A stretch of DNA of 64,000 nucleotides, taken from NCBI RefSeq assembly GCF_048771995.1, contig NC_133028.1, forward strand, positions 72,276,501 to 72,340,500, in the 5' to 3' direction. The position numbers and the translations under genes are program-made. Every line of letters starts with the position of its first letter. Position 1 is the first letter of the stretch. Origin of the DNA: Taeniopygia guttata. Taxonomy: Eukaryota > Chordata > Aves > Passeriformes > Estrildidae. The notes under the pieces are model-generated. The model was not told the DNA's origin. It worked only from the letters and a program-made list of their open reading frames with translations, and ran no database searches. This document shows positions 11,718-23,993 of the stretch, piece after piece.

Positions 11718-13686
11718 TACCCAAAAAGCTTTTGAAGTGGATTCAGCTGCAGCTGGACTGCTGAGTTTTTGCTGCTTCCTGGTGTGATCCAGGGGATGCC
11801 TATACCGTGATGGAAGAGGAAGGGTCAGCACTTTCTCTGTTAGCTAGGCAACCAAGTCTTTTCTTTTTCTCATAGGCATATGACATCAAGCAACAAAATC
11901 TTATGAAATCTTCACTTGAATGCTGAATAAGTTGACTAACGTGATAGATGAGTCTGGGTAAAAGGTGATGGAGCCTCGATTTGTCATGTTTATTATATTC
12001 CTTAATAAGCTAAGGAAAGAAAGTTGAAATCATGGAGTGTAAAGACATGGAGTCCTGTAAATTTGAAAGATGTGAAAGGACCATGACACAGGGAAAACCA
12101 CATGCAAATCCTGCTTTGGTGTCACTCAGTCCTGGCTGCCCATTCTGGTCTCAGGATAAATCTAAGTGTAATTGATGGAGAAAAATGCCAAAGACATATA
12201 TATTTCACAGCATATTTACTGTACTCCTGCTACCCCTTTCTGCCCAAGGGTAGGTGTTGTGGGAATAATTATATTGATTTCCCAGGTCCAAGTAACCCTG
12301 AAGCAGTGAGCTGTGCTATCTTTGAGTATCTGGACAACTATGACTTTCTTTATCTTCTACCTAATTGTCTATTACCTACTTTTCAGTCTGTTATCTACAA
12401 ATACTGATCCTGATCTGTACACACTGCATCCCACCTGTTCTTGCACCTCCATCCCTGTTTAGGGGCAGCAGCCAGGATATGATATGCCAGAAGGGTGAAT
12501 GGGAATGAGTTTGGAAGGCTTTATCTTCATGCCATTGTGTCTTCATGAGACCACGGGGCATACATTAAATTCCCAAACATTATTTAATGCTGTGCCACCC
12601 ATGCTCAGAATAAGACAACAGCCACTGCAGATGGTTTGGCCTCAGAGGTCACTCAGCAATCCTGATTTCATGGGGGAAATATGTATTTCAAGAAATAAAC
12701 TCTTCAGGAGAATTCCAAAATTCTTTGGGGACTTCACAGGTATGGCCTCTTGACATTCAACAGACAGCAAGGAGAAAAGCAAACCAAACCTAAGAAAAAC
12801 AAGAACAAAAGCTTTCTCCTTTGTGCCTTTGATGACAGGATATAAAAGAAATTGTGAGCTGCCTTTTTAAAAACTGTGGTTTTAATTAGGATTTCTTACA
12901 CGCTGGAAACAACTCCTTAATAGGTCATAAATAAATTATAGATATTCTACATAACACAGTCAAAACACAAACTTGAATTATCTCAGCCTGATGTAAAATA
13001 TCTGTGTATCTTGTAAATCAAACTCTGTCATCTAAAGGCATGTTTTTCCCTACATTTTCAATTGATTAAGCCTGAACTAAATGTTCCCTTTTGGGTCAGA
13101 GGCTGGGATTGGCCTTTTAACTTGCTTTGCAAGAGCTTCCAGGCCTGAACTTTCTCAAGCATAAATGTCAATAAAGTAGTCAAAGTGTTTGGCTTATTCC
13201 AGTTAAGACATATGTATTTCCATATATGGGAAAACATAAATTAAAAAAAAAAATAATCCCCAAGTTGTGTCTATTATTAGAATATATACCAACTCAAAAA
13301 ATAAGCTAAAACATATGGGGGAGATTCCTCTACATGTTATCTCTGGAATACACACTGTACCGCAATTTCTTGGAACAAGCACATAATGCATAAATATTTC
13401 TGATGGTAGCTTATGAAAAGGACATGCATGGTATATGATTATTACAAACTAATTTTTCTGCCTCTGAAAGGTTCATGATAATTTTGTTTTCCTCAGTGTT
13501 TCTGAAGAAAAATACAGGATGCAAAAAGATATCTGAAATTTGTGTAGAAAGGTCAAAAAATAAAATGAAAAATTATACACTGAAAATGGATGAGATTTTT
13601 TTAGTAAATTTAAAAAAATTATTTGCATTTCAAATATTTTATAATCTCTGTGGTTTCAGCTAAAATTCAGGTTGTTTTTGCTGCAG
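11718..13686. other. Gene-free unique sequence
   Basis: No gene was recognised. Frames of 62-101 codons are present (for example 12102-12407) without any domain or splice-site support. Confidence 0.45.
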
Positions 13687-13749
13687 ATGGTCTTTCACAG
13701 CCTGCACAAATCTTCTCTAGCTGGACAAAAGAAGAAATGAGTAACAGAG
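13687..13749 (+). other. Candidate 63-nt internal exon (weak)
   Basis: A polypyrimidine tract and acceptor (TTGTTTTTGCTGCAG, ending at 13686) precede 63 bases that end in AG directly before a good donor, GTGAGC, at 13750. The length is divisible by three. One frame of three is open; after two bases that would finish a split codon it reads as 20 residues, beginning GLSQPAQIF and ending WTKEEMSNR. I do not recognise the peptide. Matching splice sites around short open segments arise by chance in 64 kb, so this is only a candidate. An isolated alternative exon of a gene spanning the window would look like this. Confidence 0.18.
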
Positions 13750-14963
13750 GTGAGCATGTGCTCAAATTTCCAAGTCTCTTGCAATCTTCACTTTATCCCA
13801 AAACACCTTAGTGAACCAACTATATTCTTAAATTACTTCTCCTTAAACCTGCACTGTGAGTTTAAAATGTAGCACTTACTGTACATCAAAGTGCTAAAAT
13901 AACCACTTTAAATTATTTCCCTTTCCCTAAGACAGAGACACAGGTCCCTTGTGTTTTGGGATGTGGCCCCTCCACATCTCAAGTTTCTTGTTTACTGAAA
14001 TGGAGTTAATACATTTTAAAATGACTGAAAGGTCTGTTCCCTGGTAGATTACAGGGCCTTATTATTTAAAACTTCATGGGCCTTGATGTTAATTTTTTAT
14101 AATATCTTTGCCCTAGTTAGGATTTTTCTCCCTCATGATACAAACATGGTCATTTTCTTCTATGTAAGTGAATGAAAATGAACTTTTTTATTTAAGAATT
14201 TGATAATTTAGATTCAAGAGTTCCAATATGGTCTCCTCACAGGGATAGTGAAAGTGCCAAATATTAAATATATTTCATAGCTAAAGTATTTTGCTTTCAA
14301 AAAGTGAAAGCTTCATGACTATATCATCATGTGTGGATTATTAATAGGATTTTACAATTTTGAGCTGGCTGGAGTGCAGAGCTAAGAGAGCTACCCTTTG
14401 TCCAGGATACTAGATAAAGTTAAGTCCCATGTGACAGACAGAATACTTTTGCCAATATACTTTATATAATTAATTTCCATATAAATTAATGTGCATAATA
14501 AAAATCAAGTTCTATACATACCTATTAATTTTTTGGTACAATTTGAAGAGACAGAAAGCATTTACTTTAAATTGTATAACTGTAGATGCAGGGAGAGCAT
14601 GATGTCTTTGAATCTGCAAAGGAAAAAAAAAAAAGGATTTCTGAGAATTTAAGGGTGTTTAATAAATATTTGCCTAACACCATCCCAAAAATAGTCAAGC
14701 TTCTCACTACAGTTTTCATTAGGCGTTTTTCACCTCACAGCATTTCTGATTCTCAGCTGTTTCAGTAAAAACCCAAGCCCAGATTCCGAGTGCTCAAATG
14801 GAGAATAACAGGTTAGTTTTGTCTCCCATAGTTTAGTTTGGATTCCTCTGAAAAGCATCAATGTCCAAACCCCCCAGTAGTGGGGAAGTTGAGGGAGTAA
14901 AGAGAGAAAGCAGCTGGTATTGGTTTGTGCTGCCAGCTGTTCATACATCATAATGGAATCCAA
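13750..14963. other. Gene-free AT-rich sequence
   Basis: No gene or transposon was recognised. A short A run at about 14621-14634 interrupts otherwise unique sequence. Confidence 0.45.
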
Positions 14964-15016
14964 AGGTCCCTAAAGGTCCCTAAATGTCCCTAAATGTCCC
15001 TAAATGTCCCTAAATG
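14964..15016. repeat. 10-bp tandem repeat (GTCCCTAAAT)
   Basis: About five consecutive copies. The first two units read GTCCCTAAAG and later ones GTCCCTAAAT, so the array appears to have grown from its right side. Confidence 0.93.
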
Positions 15017-15353
15017 CTGGCTCAGTGCTGTTTGATCCGTGGCATTGGGGTTTGCCCTTAAAGAAGCCTGGATTTGTGTTACTGAGCAGATGAATGGCAC
15101 CACAGCAGATCCAACCTTTGTGCTTTGCCTGGATCAGCTTTCCCAGGCCCTCCTGGCAGAGCTCTGTGCACACACAATGGGAGCATATCTAAGGCTATAA
15201 ATAGATATAAAAATAGATCTCTGCCTTTCCCATGCAACCATTCAGTAAATCACTAAGAAGGTGATGCTATAGGTATGTGTGCTTCTGAATGCAACAGGTA
15301 TACTCTCCCACCAGTCAAGCCAAAAACCAGATGCCTGAGCCTGCTTTGAAGCC
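15017..15353. other. Unique sequence left of LTR A1
   Basis: Moderately GC-rich unique sequence without a recognisable gene. It ends at the left target-site copy CATGGC (15354-15359). Confidence 0.4.
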
Positions 15354-15359
15354 CATGGC

Positions 15360-15750
15360 TATTGTAAATGCAGTGAACCAGATGGGAAGAAATGATGATG
15401 CCTGACTCAGTTCAGAAGGCTGAATGATTTCTTTATTATAACTGTGCTATAATACATTAATATACTACATAAAGGAAGATACTAAAACTACATACTACTC
15501 TCTCTAACTACCATATCTAACTCACAACTCGTGACCCTCTCTGAGTCCAGCCCCAGGTGGGTTGGATTGGCCACCAGGCTCAAACAATCCTCACCAGAAT
15601 CCAACCCAGCACTCACCCCAGGTAAACAATTCTCCAAACACATTCCACATAGGAAAACCAAGGAGCAGAAATAGAAATTGTTTTCTCTTTCATTTCTCTC
15701 TGTGCTTTTGTATGAAAAATCCTGAGAAGGAGAGAAATGTCCCTGTGACA
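15360..15750 (-). mobile_element. Solo LTR A1, class II-like endogenous retrovirus
   Basis: This 391-bp LTR lies on the minus strand and is flanked by identical 6-bp copies of CATGGC (15354-15359 and 15751-15756). In sense orientation it begins TGTCACAGGGAC and ends TTTACAATA, a TA end where CA is canonical. It carries the polyadenylation signal AATAAA at 15437-15432. Nearly its whole length matches the LTRs at 50297 and 56386, by eye most closely the one at 56386. Open frames on both strands (up to 104 codons) recur in the sister LTRs because the DNA is shared, and there is no sign that they encode anything. No internal retroviral region is present. Confidence 0.9.
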
Positions 15751-15756
15751 CATGGC

Positions 15757-15835
15757 AGCCAGGCTCTTCTCAGAGGTGCCCAGCAACAGGGCAAGAGGCA
15801 AAGTGGACAACAAATTCCACCCAAATGTGAAGAAC
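15757..15835 (+). mobile_element. CR1 LINE internal 3'-region fragment
   Basis: The stretch from CAGGCTCTTCTCAGAGG through GGGCAAGAGGCAAAG to the part reading AAATTCCACCCAAATGTGAAG follows a well-known CR1 3'-region segment (accepted knowledge of the family, recalled and not aligned). It starts immediately to the right of LTR A1's target-site copy. The retrovirus therefore probably integrated at or in an existing CR1 copy, although no CR1 sequence was recognised on the left side. Confidence 0.6.
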
Positions 15836-17504
15836 ACCAACCTGTCCCATCATGTGGTTATTTGACCAAACCATAGAGATCCTAGATCTCAAGTGGGGAG
15901 TGTAAAACACTGTGGGTGTCACCTCACTTAAACCACAACGCCCAGTGGGTTGTGGTGATGGCTGAATTCAGCTTACTCCAGACTTTGGAGGATGGATGGC
16001 AACAGAGTAGCCAAGGGCTGTCTGGAATGGTGACCAGACATCTTGCTGCTATGCAAATATGAGTAAAAGTCAATTATCTTACTCTGTAAATAGTGGACAG
16101 CCGCGGCACAGCAGCAGGCAGCATGCCAGGGTCTGCTCTCCAGCAGGAATGCCTCCCAAGGTTAGTCCTTGAGGCTGAGAGATGTTCTGCCACAACAGAT
16201 CCTCTACAAGAGATTAATAGCATGCTAAGCTTCGAAATCTCACCTAAGTGATATAAAGTATTGATTGTGCATATATAATCCTTTAGGCATAAACCACTGA
16301 CCATGTCTGGGACTAAGAGTGATGTGCTCGAGACAGAGTTTGGCAAACAAGGCTGTCCTTTCTGAGCCTCATGGCTCTAGAGGAGAGTCCTTCAGACACT
16401 TTTGTGCAGCAAATAACCAAGAATATCTTGCCACTAAATATTCTCCGACCACTATCAGATTTACCTCTGAACTCCCTCCTGAAATAACCAGGCTGTGTCT
16501 TCTTCAATTATTTATTTCTCATCTACAATCACTTCATCTCCAAGGATATGAGTGTGATATCACTCAGATGTTTATTCCTCATAAACCATTTTACTACACT
16601 TAGGTGTGTCAAATCAACATAGAAATCTGTAATAGGCTTATTAAAACAAGTCATTACAGTCATCTTATTGCTCAAGATTGATAACAGGACTGAAAGATAA
16701 TAAAACGTGATGTTTCAAAAGCAAGCAATAAAAAAGTCAGAAAAGAACAGAATAAAAATTTTATTATGCACTGTCAGGAATGTAAATAGTTTCTAAAGTG
16801 ATATTGTCAGGCCTTTCGGGACCCATCTCTTGGGCAGCCTTTTCTCCAAAAAGACAAAATAGAAATAACTTCACAGTGCAGACTGATAGTTTGTTAAGAA
16901 AAGCACAGACAATATCCTGCTCAATAATCTATATTGAATTGCACAGCTTAAATATTGGACAGCAATTCTGAAAACATACTACAGAACCACAATTTGTTCT
17001 ACCACAGGCATATATAAAATTTGTTACTTTGGCAAGTAACATCCTGACACAGCTAAAATTATTAGTACATCCATCTATACTCTGAAAACCTTTTTGGGAT
17101 TTTTTTGTTTGGGTTGGTTGTAAACACTTTGGAAATACTCCTTATCTATAAAAGCAACATACCTCTTTTTTACTGCACAATTATGTTCCAAGCTTTGTTT
17201 ACAGAAAAGTCTTCCCAGCACAAATACTTTTGCAGAAGATGATGATATTCCATTTCAAGGATATCTTCACAGGAGGCTTGGAAATTCGCTTCCTAGGAAT
17301 ATTTTGAAGAGCTTAGTGCAGTTACTAAACTGCTGCAGGTCTGTGACCTTTCTGGTACCTGCATATGTGTTCCAGCTGAAGTGAATCTGGAATTTAATGA
17401 AAATTCCCGTGGAAAGGATCTTTTATGTCTTTTTTTTTTTTTTTCTTTCAACTTTGTGTCTAAATTTCACTTCTGTTGTATTTTAGTCATATATGGAATA
17501 TATG

Positions 17505-17507
<3 letters not shown>
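15836..17507. other. Gene-free unique sequence
   Basis: No gene was recognised. Frames of 90-94 codons near 16074-16603 have no domain or splice support. A T run lies at about 17430-17444. Confidence 0.45.
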
Positions 17508-17558
<51 letters not shown>

Positions 17559-17560
17559 AT
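17508..17560. repeat. (TA)n microsatellite
   Basis: About 26 TA dinucleotides with one TTTA interruption near 17545. The Tyr-Ile frames across it are products of the repeat. Confidence 0.97.
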
Positions 17561-19877
17561 GTATGGAATTCCCTTTACATATCTGCCCCTATGTGACAGT
17601 CAAGGCTGCCACTTTATTTCTAATATTTTCCATTTTCTTTTCATATTCATTTATATGTAGCAAATAAGAAAGTGAATTAGTTTATGGGTTTAACACATAT
17701 CTTCTACATCATCAGTAGTAACAGAGCAATTGACCTATTGTCTTTTTTTGGGCTGCTGAGGTGAATAACTCATTTTTTTAAATTTCTGCATTAAAAATTA
17801 ATTTTTAGAGAAAAAAGCAGTTTAATTTAGACAAAATATTAATATAATATATTTTATTCTTGTAGCAAAATAAAAGCAATTTTGATCTTTGAAACTGTTC
17901 CAAGGTTTCTGAAGAGAAGATGGAATTCTTTTGCAAAAGAATATTATTGCAGTTAATGTTTTTTAAATGTTTATCCTTCCATCTTGCTTTCCTAACTGTA
18001 CAGAAGTATTACTAGAGCCAAAATGGTTGCTCAGCTTTCCCAGCATAACAATTCCTGCAAATGCTAAGCAATTTGAAAGCTGTCATTTCATAACCTCCAT
18101 AAGTAAGACACTAAATTTTTTCCTGCTTTTTCTTTAAAGATTAAACTTGATCATTTCATAAATTGAAATAGGGAACAAACCATTCACCTTCTCAAAACTA
18201 TATATGGTGGATTACTAAATGCATGCTAAAAAGTGAGCAGAGTTGCAGCCTGATGCTGAGTGAGTTGCTTTAAAACAAATTTTGTCTCTCTGCTCTTTGG
18301 TTTATAGTATCTGGTTGAAAGATGACATATTGCTGGAGTAGTGATGCATAAGCTCCACATATGCATCAGGAAGTAATAATGATTGTGGAAAGTGGGGATT
18401 GAGTGATGAGCCTTTGGCTTAAGATGGTAAGTTTTTGATTAATTAAAAAGCATAAAAACATATTCTCTTACACACTGAGAATTTAGGGTGCATTTTATCA
18501 CTCACAGGAGCCAACACTTTGCAGGATTAGGCAAATACCAATTCTGCAGCTGTTATTCATCAATTTTTGCAGATACTAGATAAAGCTAAAGCACAGTCTC
18601 ACCATCTTAATTTTTTTCCTAACTCCTAGGCCTTCCATTTTTCATCTTGACAGTGTTTCTTTAGAGAAATGATACAGTATAAACACACCTTCTGAAGGAA
18701 TTAAGAGAGACAAATACTGAGAAGTATTGCAGAATTCCTACATTCTTGCCTGAGCAGAGCATATCCCACGAATAAAAGGAGAGGGGAGCTTGCTGCCCTT
18801 GGATATTCCAAGTATCCCTGCTCTGAGAGGCAAAGGAGCCAACAGAAGAAGCAATGGGTGTGAGTAAGTCACTGCCAATTAAAATCAAAAGGAAACAGAG
18901 CCACATCAACATTTTTGGAGTGGATATTAGAATAATTTTCTTATGTTGTCTGACTATGATTCAGGCACGCCTGGTATGTCACCAGAATGTAGCATCCTTT
19001 TTCTGATAATTTCAGTGTGCTTTACACATTAAAAGTACAATTAATAGAATATGTACCAAGCAATTAGATGACCTGTTGTGACCTTTCAATTTACACTATG
19101 ACAAAGACACACACTTGGAATTCAGTAGTAGACCATTTTCTGGCATTCACACAGCCAGTTTAATGGAGCTTGGCAATATTTAAATCAAAAGGGGAAAGAT
19201 GAAAGCTAATTAAGGCCAATATACTAATGCTCAAATAATTTGTATTAATGGAAATTAAAAAGAAAGGGGCAAAAAAAATCCAGTATTACAGGGAGTGAAC
19301 ATATTTTTTCTCTACTAATTTAAATGCCACTATGGGATAATTTCAGTGTTGGCTTGTGCTCATATTGCATGACTTTTATTAACATCAATAGGAGTACTGA
19401 ATTTATCCAGAGTAGACTGGAAAAAAATGTACCACATTATTTTTAGATCACAGTTGAATACAAATTATATAAATACTTCATATTTAAGTATCTCAACCAC
19501 ACAGTAAAAACCCTCCCAAGTCTGAGCACAGCTCCTTGGTGTGCTAAATACTGTATTTGAGGTTAAAGTGCCCTTGAATAAGGAGACAACTTCAAGAAAA
19601 TCAGTTTGTCGCTGTGGCTCATCTTACCAGGAAATGGCAAGAAATGAGCAGTTTTGGTTTGTTAGAGAATGGTACTCTTTTTCAGAATTCTTATGCCTGC
19701 TTAATAGCTGGTTTGATTAAATCATTATGAAGTTTAAAATACATCTGGAGGTATGCTGAGAACATCTGTGCTGTATCCCAGGTTCTGATGATGATACAAA
19801 GAAATATTTCTAATTCTGCTAATTTTGTTTGCAGTCAGATGTTCTTAACTGATTTGAAATATGAATTATTACAATTA
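17561..19877. other. Gene-free AT-rich sequence
   Basis: No gene, RNA gene or transposon was recognised. Frames are short and AT-driven. Confidence 0.45.
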
Positions 19878-19929
19878 TAGTAGTAATAGTAGTAGTAGTA
19901 GTAATAGCAGCAGTAGTAGTAGTAGTAGA
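19878..19929. repeat. (TAG)n trinucleotide microsatellite
   Basis: About 17 copies of TAG/AGT with AAT and CAG-type interruptions. One plus-strand frame is a run of stop codons. Confidence 0.95.
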
Positions 19930-21860
19930 ATGAAGTAATGTGCCAATTATCACAGTTTCCTCCACACAAGCCCCCATTTGGCCAAATGCAGATGAAAATC
20001 ATGGGTAACTGAAAAGCTCAGACAAGTTTCCATAATAATTTACATTGAGAATTTACCATTTAATGTTCAGTCTCAGAGATTCAATGATATTTTCTTCTCA
20101 TTTTGTAGTCTCTACACAAATCAGACTACCTCCATGGACATACACTTTGCTTAAAAGTAATTCTTTTTCTTCCAACAGGTACCTATTACAAATGTATATG
20201 GTTCGTTATTTATAAAGAAACTTGGTTTAAAAAGTCACAAGTTTTTAACGATAATCTTCTTCTGCCAAAATTATTTGGATTTGAAAACAGATTTACTACC
20301 ATGTACAATTTCTTAGGGACAGGAGAGTCTTGCTCAGAAACCCAGCACTGAACCATGTAGTGAAATGAAGAAATGTTTGCTTTTCACCCATTCTGTCTCT
20401 CTTGAGTTCACTTAGGGCTCAGTTATGCAAGTCAGTGACAAAGCTTGACTCCTGTGTGACAAAATCCAGCCCTATAGAATTTCCTGTTTATATTTGTGAC
20501 CTAGTTGATATTCCTGCCATGTGCCCACGAGCACTTCCAGGGCTGCCTGCACACTCACAAAAAGAAGGTCGTAGTTCTTTCAGGATCATCAAACAATCAT
20601 GAGTGAACCATGAATCAAGATGGAAAACATGAGGGGAATGTTTTCTTATCTCCTGAAAGATAAGAAAACATATAATTTCTGCAGTGCAAGTCAAATGCCT
20701 CATTCCAAAAAGGAGCATCATTTTTCTAACCCTGGAATGGCAGCCTGCAGATTTTTGTGGCAATTCTGATTCTCGCTGAACTTTGATTAACTCAGGACAG
20801 CATGAAGTACTTTTGTTTTATGGCTAAGGTCAGGCCAACTATTTCTTGTCATCTGCTTAAATAAAAAGATCTTTTTCCAGACAGACCATCTGTCTTTCCA
20901 GAGCACATTTCAAAATCTAATCCGGTGTGAATTTCACTGAATTGTACTCTGATATTTATATGGATCTGTCTAATAGTGCGTTTTAGAAGGTGAAACTCAC
21001 ATGCTGAAAATTTAGGAAAAAGATAGGATAGGGAGAAGTCAAGGAAATAGCAATTATTATTTTCTTCTAGGATAATATTTGCCATCTATGTCTTAAAAAG
21101 TTCCATACAGAGTTATCTAACTCTGCTGTTTGAATTATAGTTTGTTCTCTATGAATCTGGCTTCGTTTCCTATGGAATGTTCCCACTGAAGTTGTTCAAA
21201 TAATTAATCTGGTGGTAAACTGCCAAAAATTTATAAAGGTTATAAACTCTATAGTCTTACAGTATTGCATACCCACCTCTGGGGCAGAAAGAAATTTGCC
21301 CTATTTTGATGAAATATGTCATTTTGATTGCACATAAACCCTTTAAATGCTTACAAAATATGTTTATCTTTTCAATTCTCAAAGCAAAATATCACATTGG
21401 ATTAATAATATTTGTGTTGAAAACTTGACAGGTAATTTTTAAGTAATTTTTAAGTAATTTTCATTTTCCTTTTGGATAATATAGAGTTGACTCCTAAAAG
21501 AATCTAAAAAATAAACAAAAAAAATTTTAAATTCTGAAAAGCCATAAGAAAAAGTACCAACATAAAGAATTCTATTTGTTTGGTCTACAACATAAAATCT
21601 GTAGCTATTTAAAGAAGCTTTTGGAGAGGGTGGTGCTTATTTATGATGCAGAAGAGAATCTGCTTTGTGAAAGAAAGAAATACAATGAATTTGGAGTGCA
21701 ACAATAGCCGAGCCAGATGTTACAGAGACTTCTCTCTAATAGTAAGGTACTAGAATAGACCCCAGGGGCCTTCTGTCTTGGGCATTTTGGAAACCTCTGA
21801 TACTGGAAATCCATAGCAGGAAGTAAGACAAACATCTTCCAGTAGTCTGTATCTTCAGGC
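19930..21860. other. Gene-free sequence with a hairpin
   Basis: No gene was recognised. The stretch includes the inverted repeat at 20638-20671 and a triplicated AAGTAATTTTT-type unit at about 21432-21462. A good acceptor (TTCTTTTTCTTCCAACAG, ending near 20179) opens a 44-codon frame, but there is no donor or homology evidence. Confidence 0.45.
20638..20671. repeat. Perfect 14-bp inverted repeat (hairpin)
   Basis: The left arm ATGTTTTCTTATCT and the right arm AGATAAGAAAACAT pair perfectly around a 6-base loop, CCTGAA. The stem is AT-rich, lies in unique sequence and is not part of a recognised transposon. Confidence 0.9.
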
Positions 21861-21945
21861 AATAATAGAATTATCACAAGTAGAAGGAGTTGGAAGGGAT
21901 CTCAAAGATCTTCTAGTTTCAACCTTCCTATGAGAGGCAGGGACA
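21861..21945 (-). mobile_element. Old CR1 LINE 3'-end fragment
   Basis: The plus strand reads GAGTTGGAAGGGATCTC, then AAAGATCTTCTAGTTTCAACC and a GAGAGGCAGGGACA block. This is the reverse complement of the CR1 3' end. The degenerate AATAGAATTATCACAAG to its left is what remains of the terminal octamer repeat. Only about 85 bases are left. Confidence 0.8.
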
Positions 21946-23820
21946 GCATCTAAAAAGGTTTTGAGGGTTTTAGAAATACAAGATCAGGCTTATTCTTGTC
22001 ATTTCGATAATTGTTAATAAGATTTTGAAGGTAAGTGGAAGGATTAGTAGTTACTCTGGATGGCTTTTTTCACCTAGTGCTTCTCTGCTGTTTTGAGTTT
22101 TGCATTCTCCTTGTACTTTGCTTTTAAGTATCCTTTTTATTTAATACTCTACTCTCCAGTTAATTGTGTTTTGGGAACTTAAAGGCATTTCAGACATTTG
22201 AATAAACTTTTAAAAGTCAAAATAATTAAAAAAAAAATCTCTAAAAACAGTAAAAAAATCTCATTTACAAGGCACACTCATATTTTCTCTAGTTTAACAC
22301 AGGGTTAAGGACATCTTTTTGCCTGTTCTTAAACTGTGTCATTGATTCTTGAAATATGCTCAGAACGAGTCTCCCACTTGGCTCTTACAACAGTTTTTTT
22401 TTTTAAATGTTTTCCATGTACATTCCTGTTCTTTGATGGAAAACATTTTTTATGACATTTAAAAGAGACTCCTAAGGTAAGTACTACGTGTATGAATGCA
22501 AGTACTATGAATTATCGAGAATTTTTTTGTAGATTCCTAATATTTTTTGCATTTGTTCCTTGTTTGGGCAAGGTAACAAAGCCATTTCACCTCGTGTCTG
22601 AAGAGCATCCCCAGAGCACTGCAAAGCTGTGAAACCCCTTTGAGGCAGCACTTCAGTGGGGTGCAGGGGCAGCACAGCTGCTCCACAAAATCCAGAAGTG
22701 CAGGGATGCTCTGGAAAAGCAGGAGCCTCACCCCACTCCTATTCAGCAGCACTCCTCAATTTTGTCTTTGTTACTTTTATTTATTTTTTTTTTTTTTTAA
22801 CTAGCCAGGTGGCAACCTTATTGTTCTGCCAATTTACAAAGCTGGATTGAGGAACCAGCTGTGATCTCTCAGCCAGAAATCCACTTTGGCAGATTTTGGC
22901 ACCTGTTCCTGGCCAAGCATTAGCACAGGGAGCACTCTTGAACTTGTGAGAGGGTGGCCTGATTGCAGTGAGCAGCTCTGAAAAAACTCCACATTGCATC
23001 AGGTGGAGTCTGGGCTGAGAAGCCCTCAAGGTCAGCTGAGGGGAAAAGATAACTTTTTCTCTCTGCAGGTTTAAATGTCCATTTTATTATTTTTCTCCAG
23101 AAAAACAAAACAAAAAACCAAACCAACAAACGAACAACCCATTGTTTAACTAATCATATTTATTTATTATGATTTCTAATGCTCTTCCTTCATTTCTGGG
23201 TGCACACATACATGGCACCTGGTTGTATATCCAGCAGTTCCAAGTCTGACTTTAACCCACCTGCTGCCATGTGAATGTTGTTACCAATGGCATCCCTTTT
23301 TCTGCAGTCACCTCTCCAAAACACTGGTCATAATGTAGAATTTACCAAGAGGAGAGCAGTGATACTGCAAGATAAATGGATTTCCTAGTTTTATGTCTGG
23401 GTGAAAATAAAATTAATATTTATTGATAATTATTATACATTTCCACCTCCCGTCACAGAAAGATTTTGCTGTTTTGTCTTTTGCAATTCCATACCCTCTT
23501 CTACTGATGCTACACACAAAGTATTTTACCATTAATTCCATTTCTCTCTCAATTCATAAATGCAAGCAGCTTTAATTCAGCTGAAGTTTTGTGTTGTTTG
23601 ATTTTCTCAGTTCAATAGTTTACTGAAGTTATCCTATTCAGATCAGAAGCACTAATATTGTTAGGTTGAAAGCTGCCAATGGTATTTCTGTTTGATGTAC
23701 AAACTTCCAAAGCCTCCTTGAGGAAACTGTGCAGCCTTTTAGTTCTGAAAATTAAATCTCTAAGGGCCATGACAATTTGATAGAACAGTGGAAGGCATCA
23801 TCTAAGGTATGGTTTAGATT
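21946..23820. other. Gene-free sequence
   Basis: No gene was recognised. A relatively GC-rich block lies at about 22590-23040 around a T run at 22783-22798. Nothing in it could be assigned to a family. Confidence 0.45.
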
Positions 23821-23850
23821 TACATCTATATTTATATCTATATAGATGTA
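23821..23850. repeat. Perfect 11-bp inverted repeat (AT-rich hairpin)
   Basis: The arms TACATCTATAT and ATATAGATGTA pair perfectly around an 8-base loop. The hairpin sits at the edge of AT-rich simple sequence and probably arose from it. Confidence 0.9.
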
Positions 23851-23956
23851 TGGAATATCTATAATTATATACAGCTATATTTATAATTTAATATTAATTA
23901 AAGTTTTGATATTCTTTCACACTTACCTTCATGTCTTCAAATTATTCATATACCTA

Positions 23957-23993
<37 letters not shown>
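23957..23993. repeat. Compound (TC)n(TA)n microsatellite
   Basis: Nine TC units (23957-23974) pass directly into about nine TA units (23975-23993). Confidence 0.95.

Noticed and set aside
15488..15876. Frames of 75-104 codons that recur near 56353-56574
   Set aside because: The recurrence is explained by the shared LTR A DNA. The frames lie in U3/R sequence and show no coding signature.
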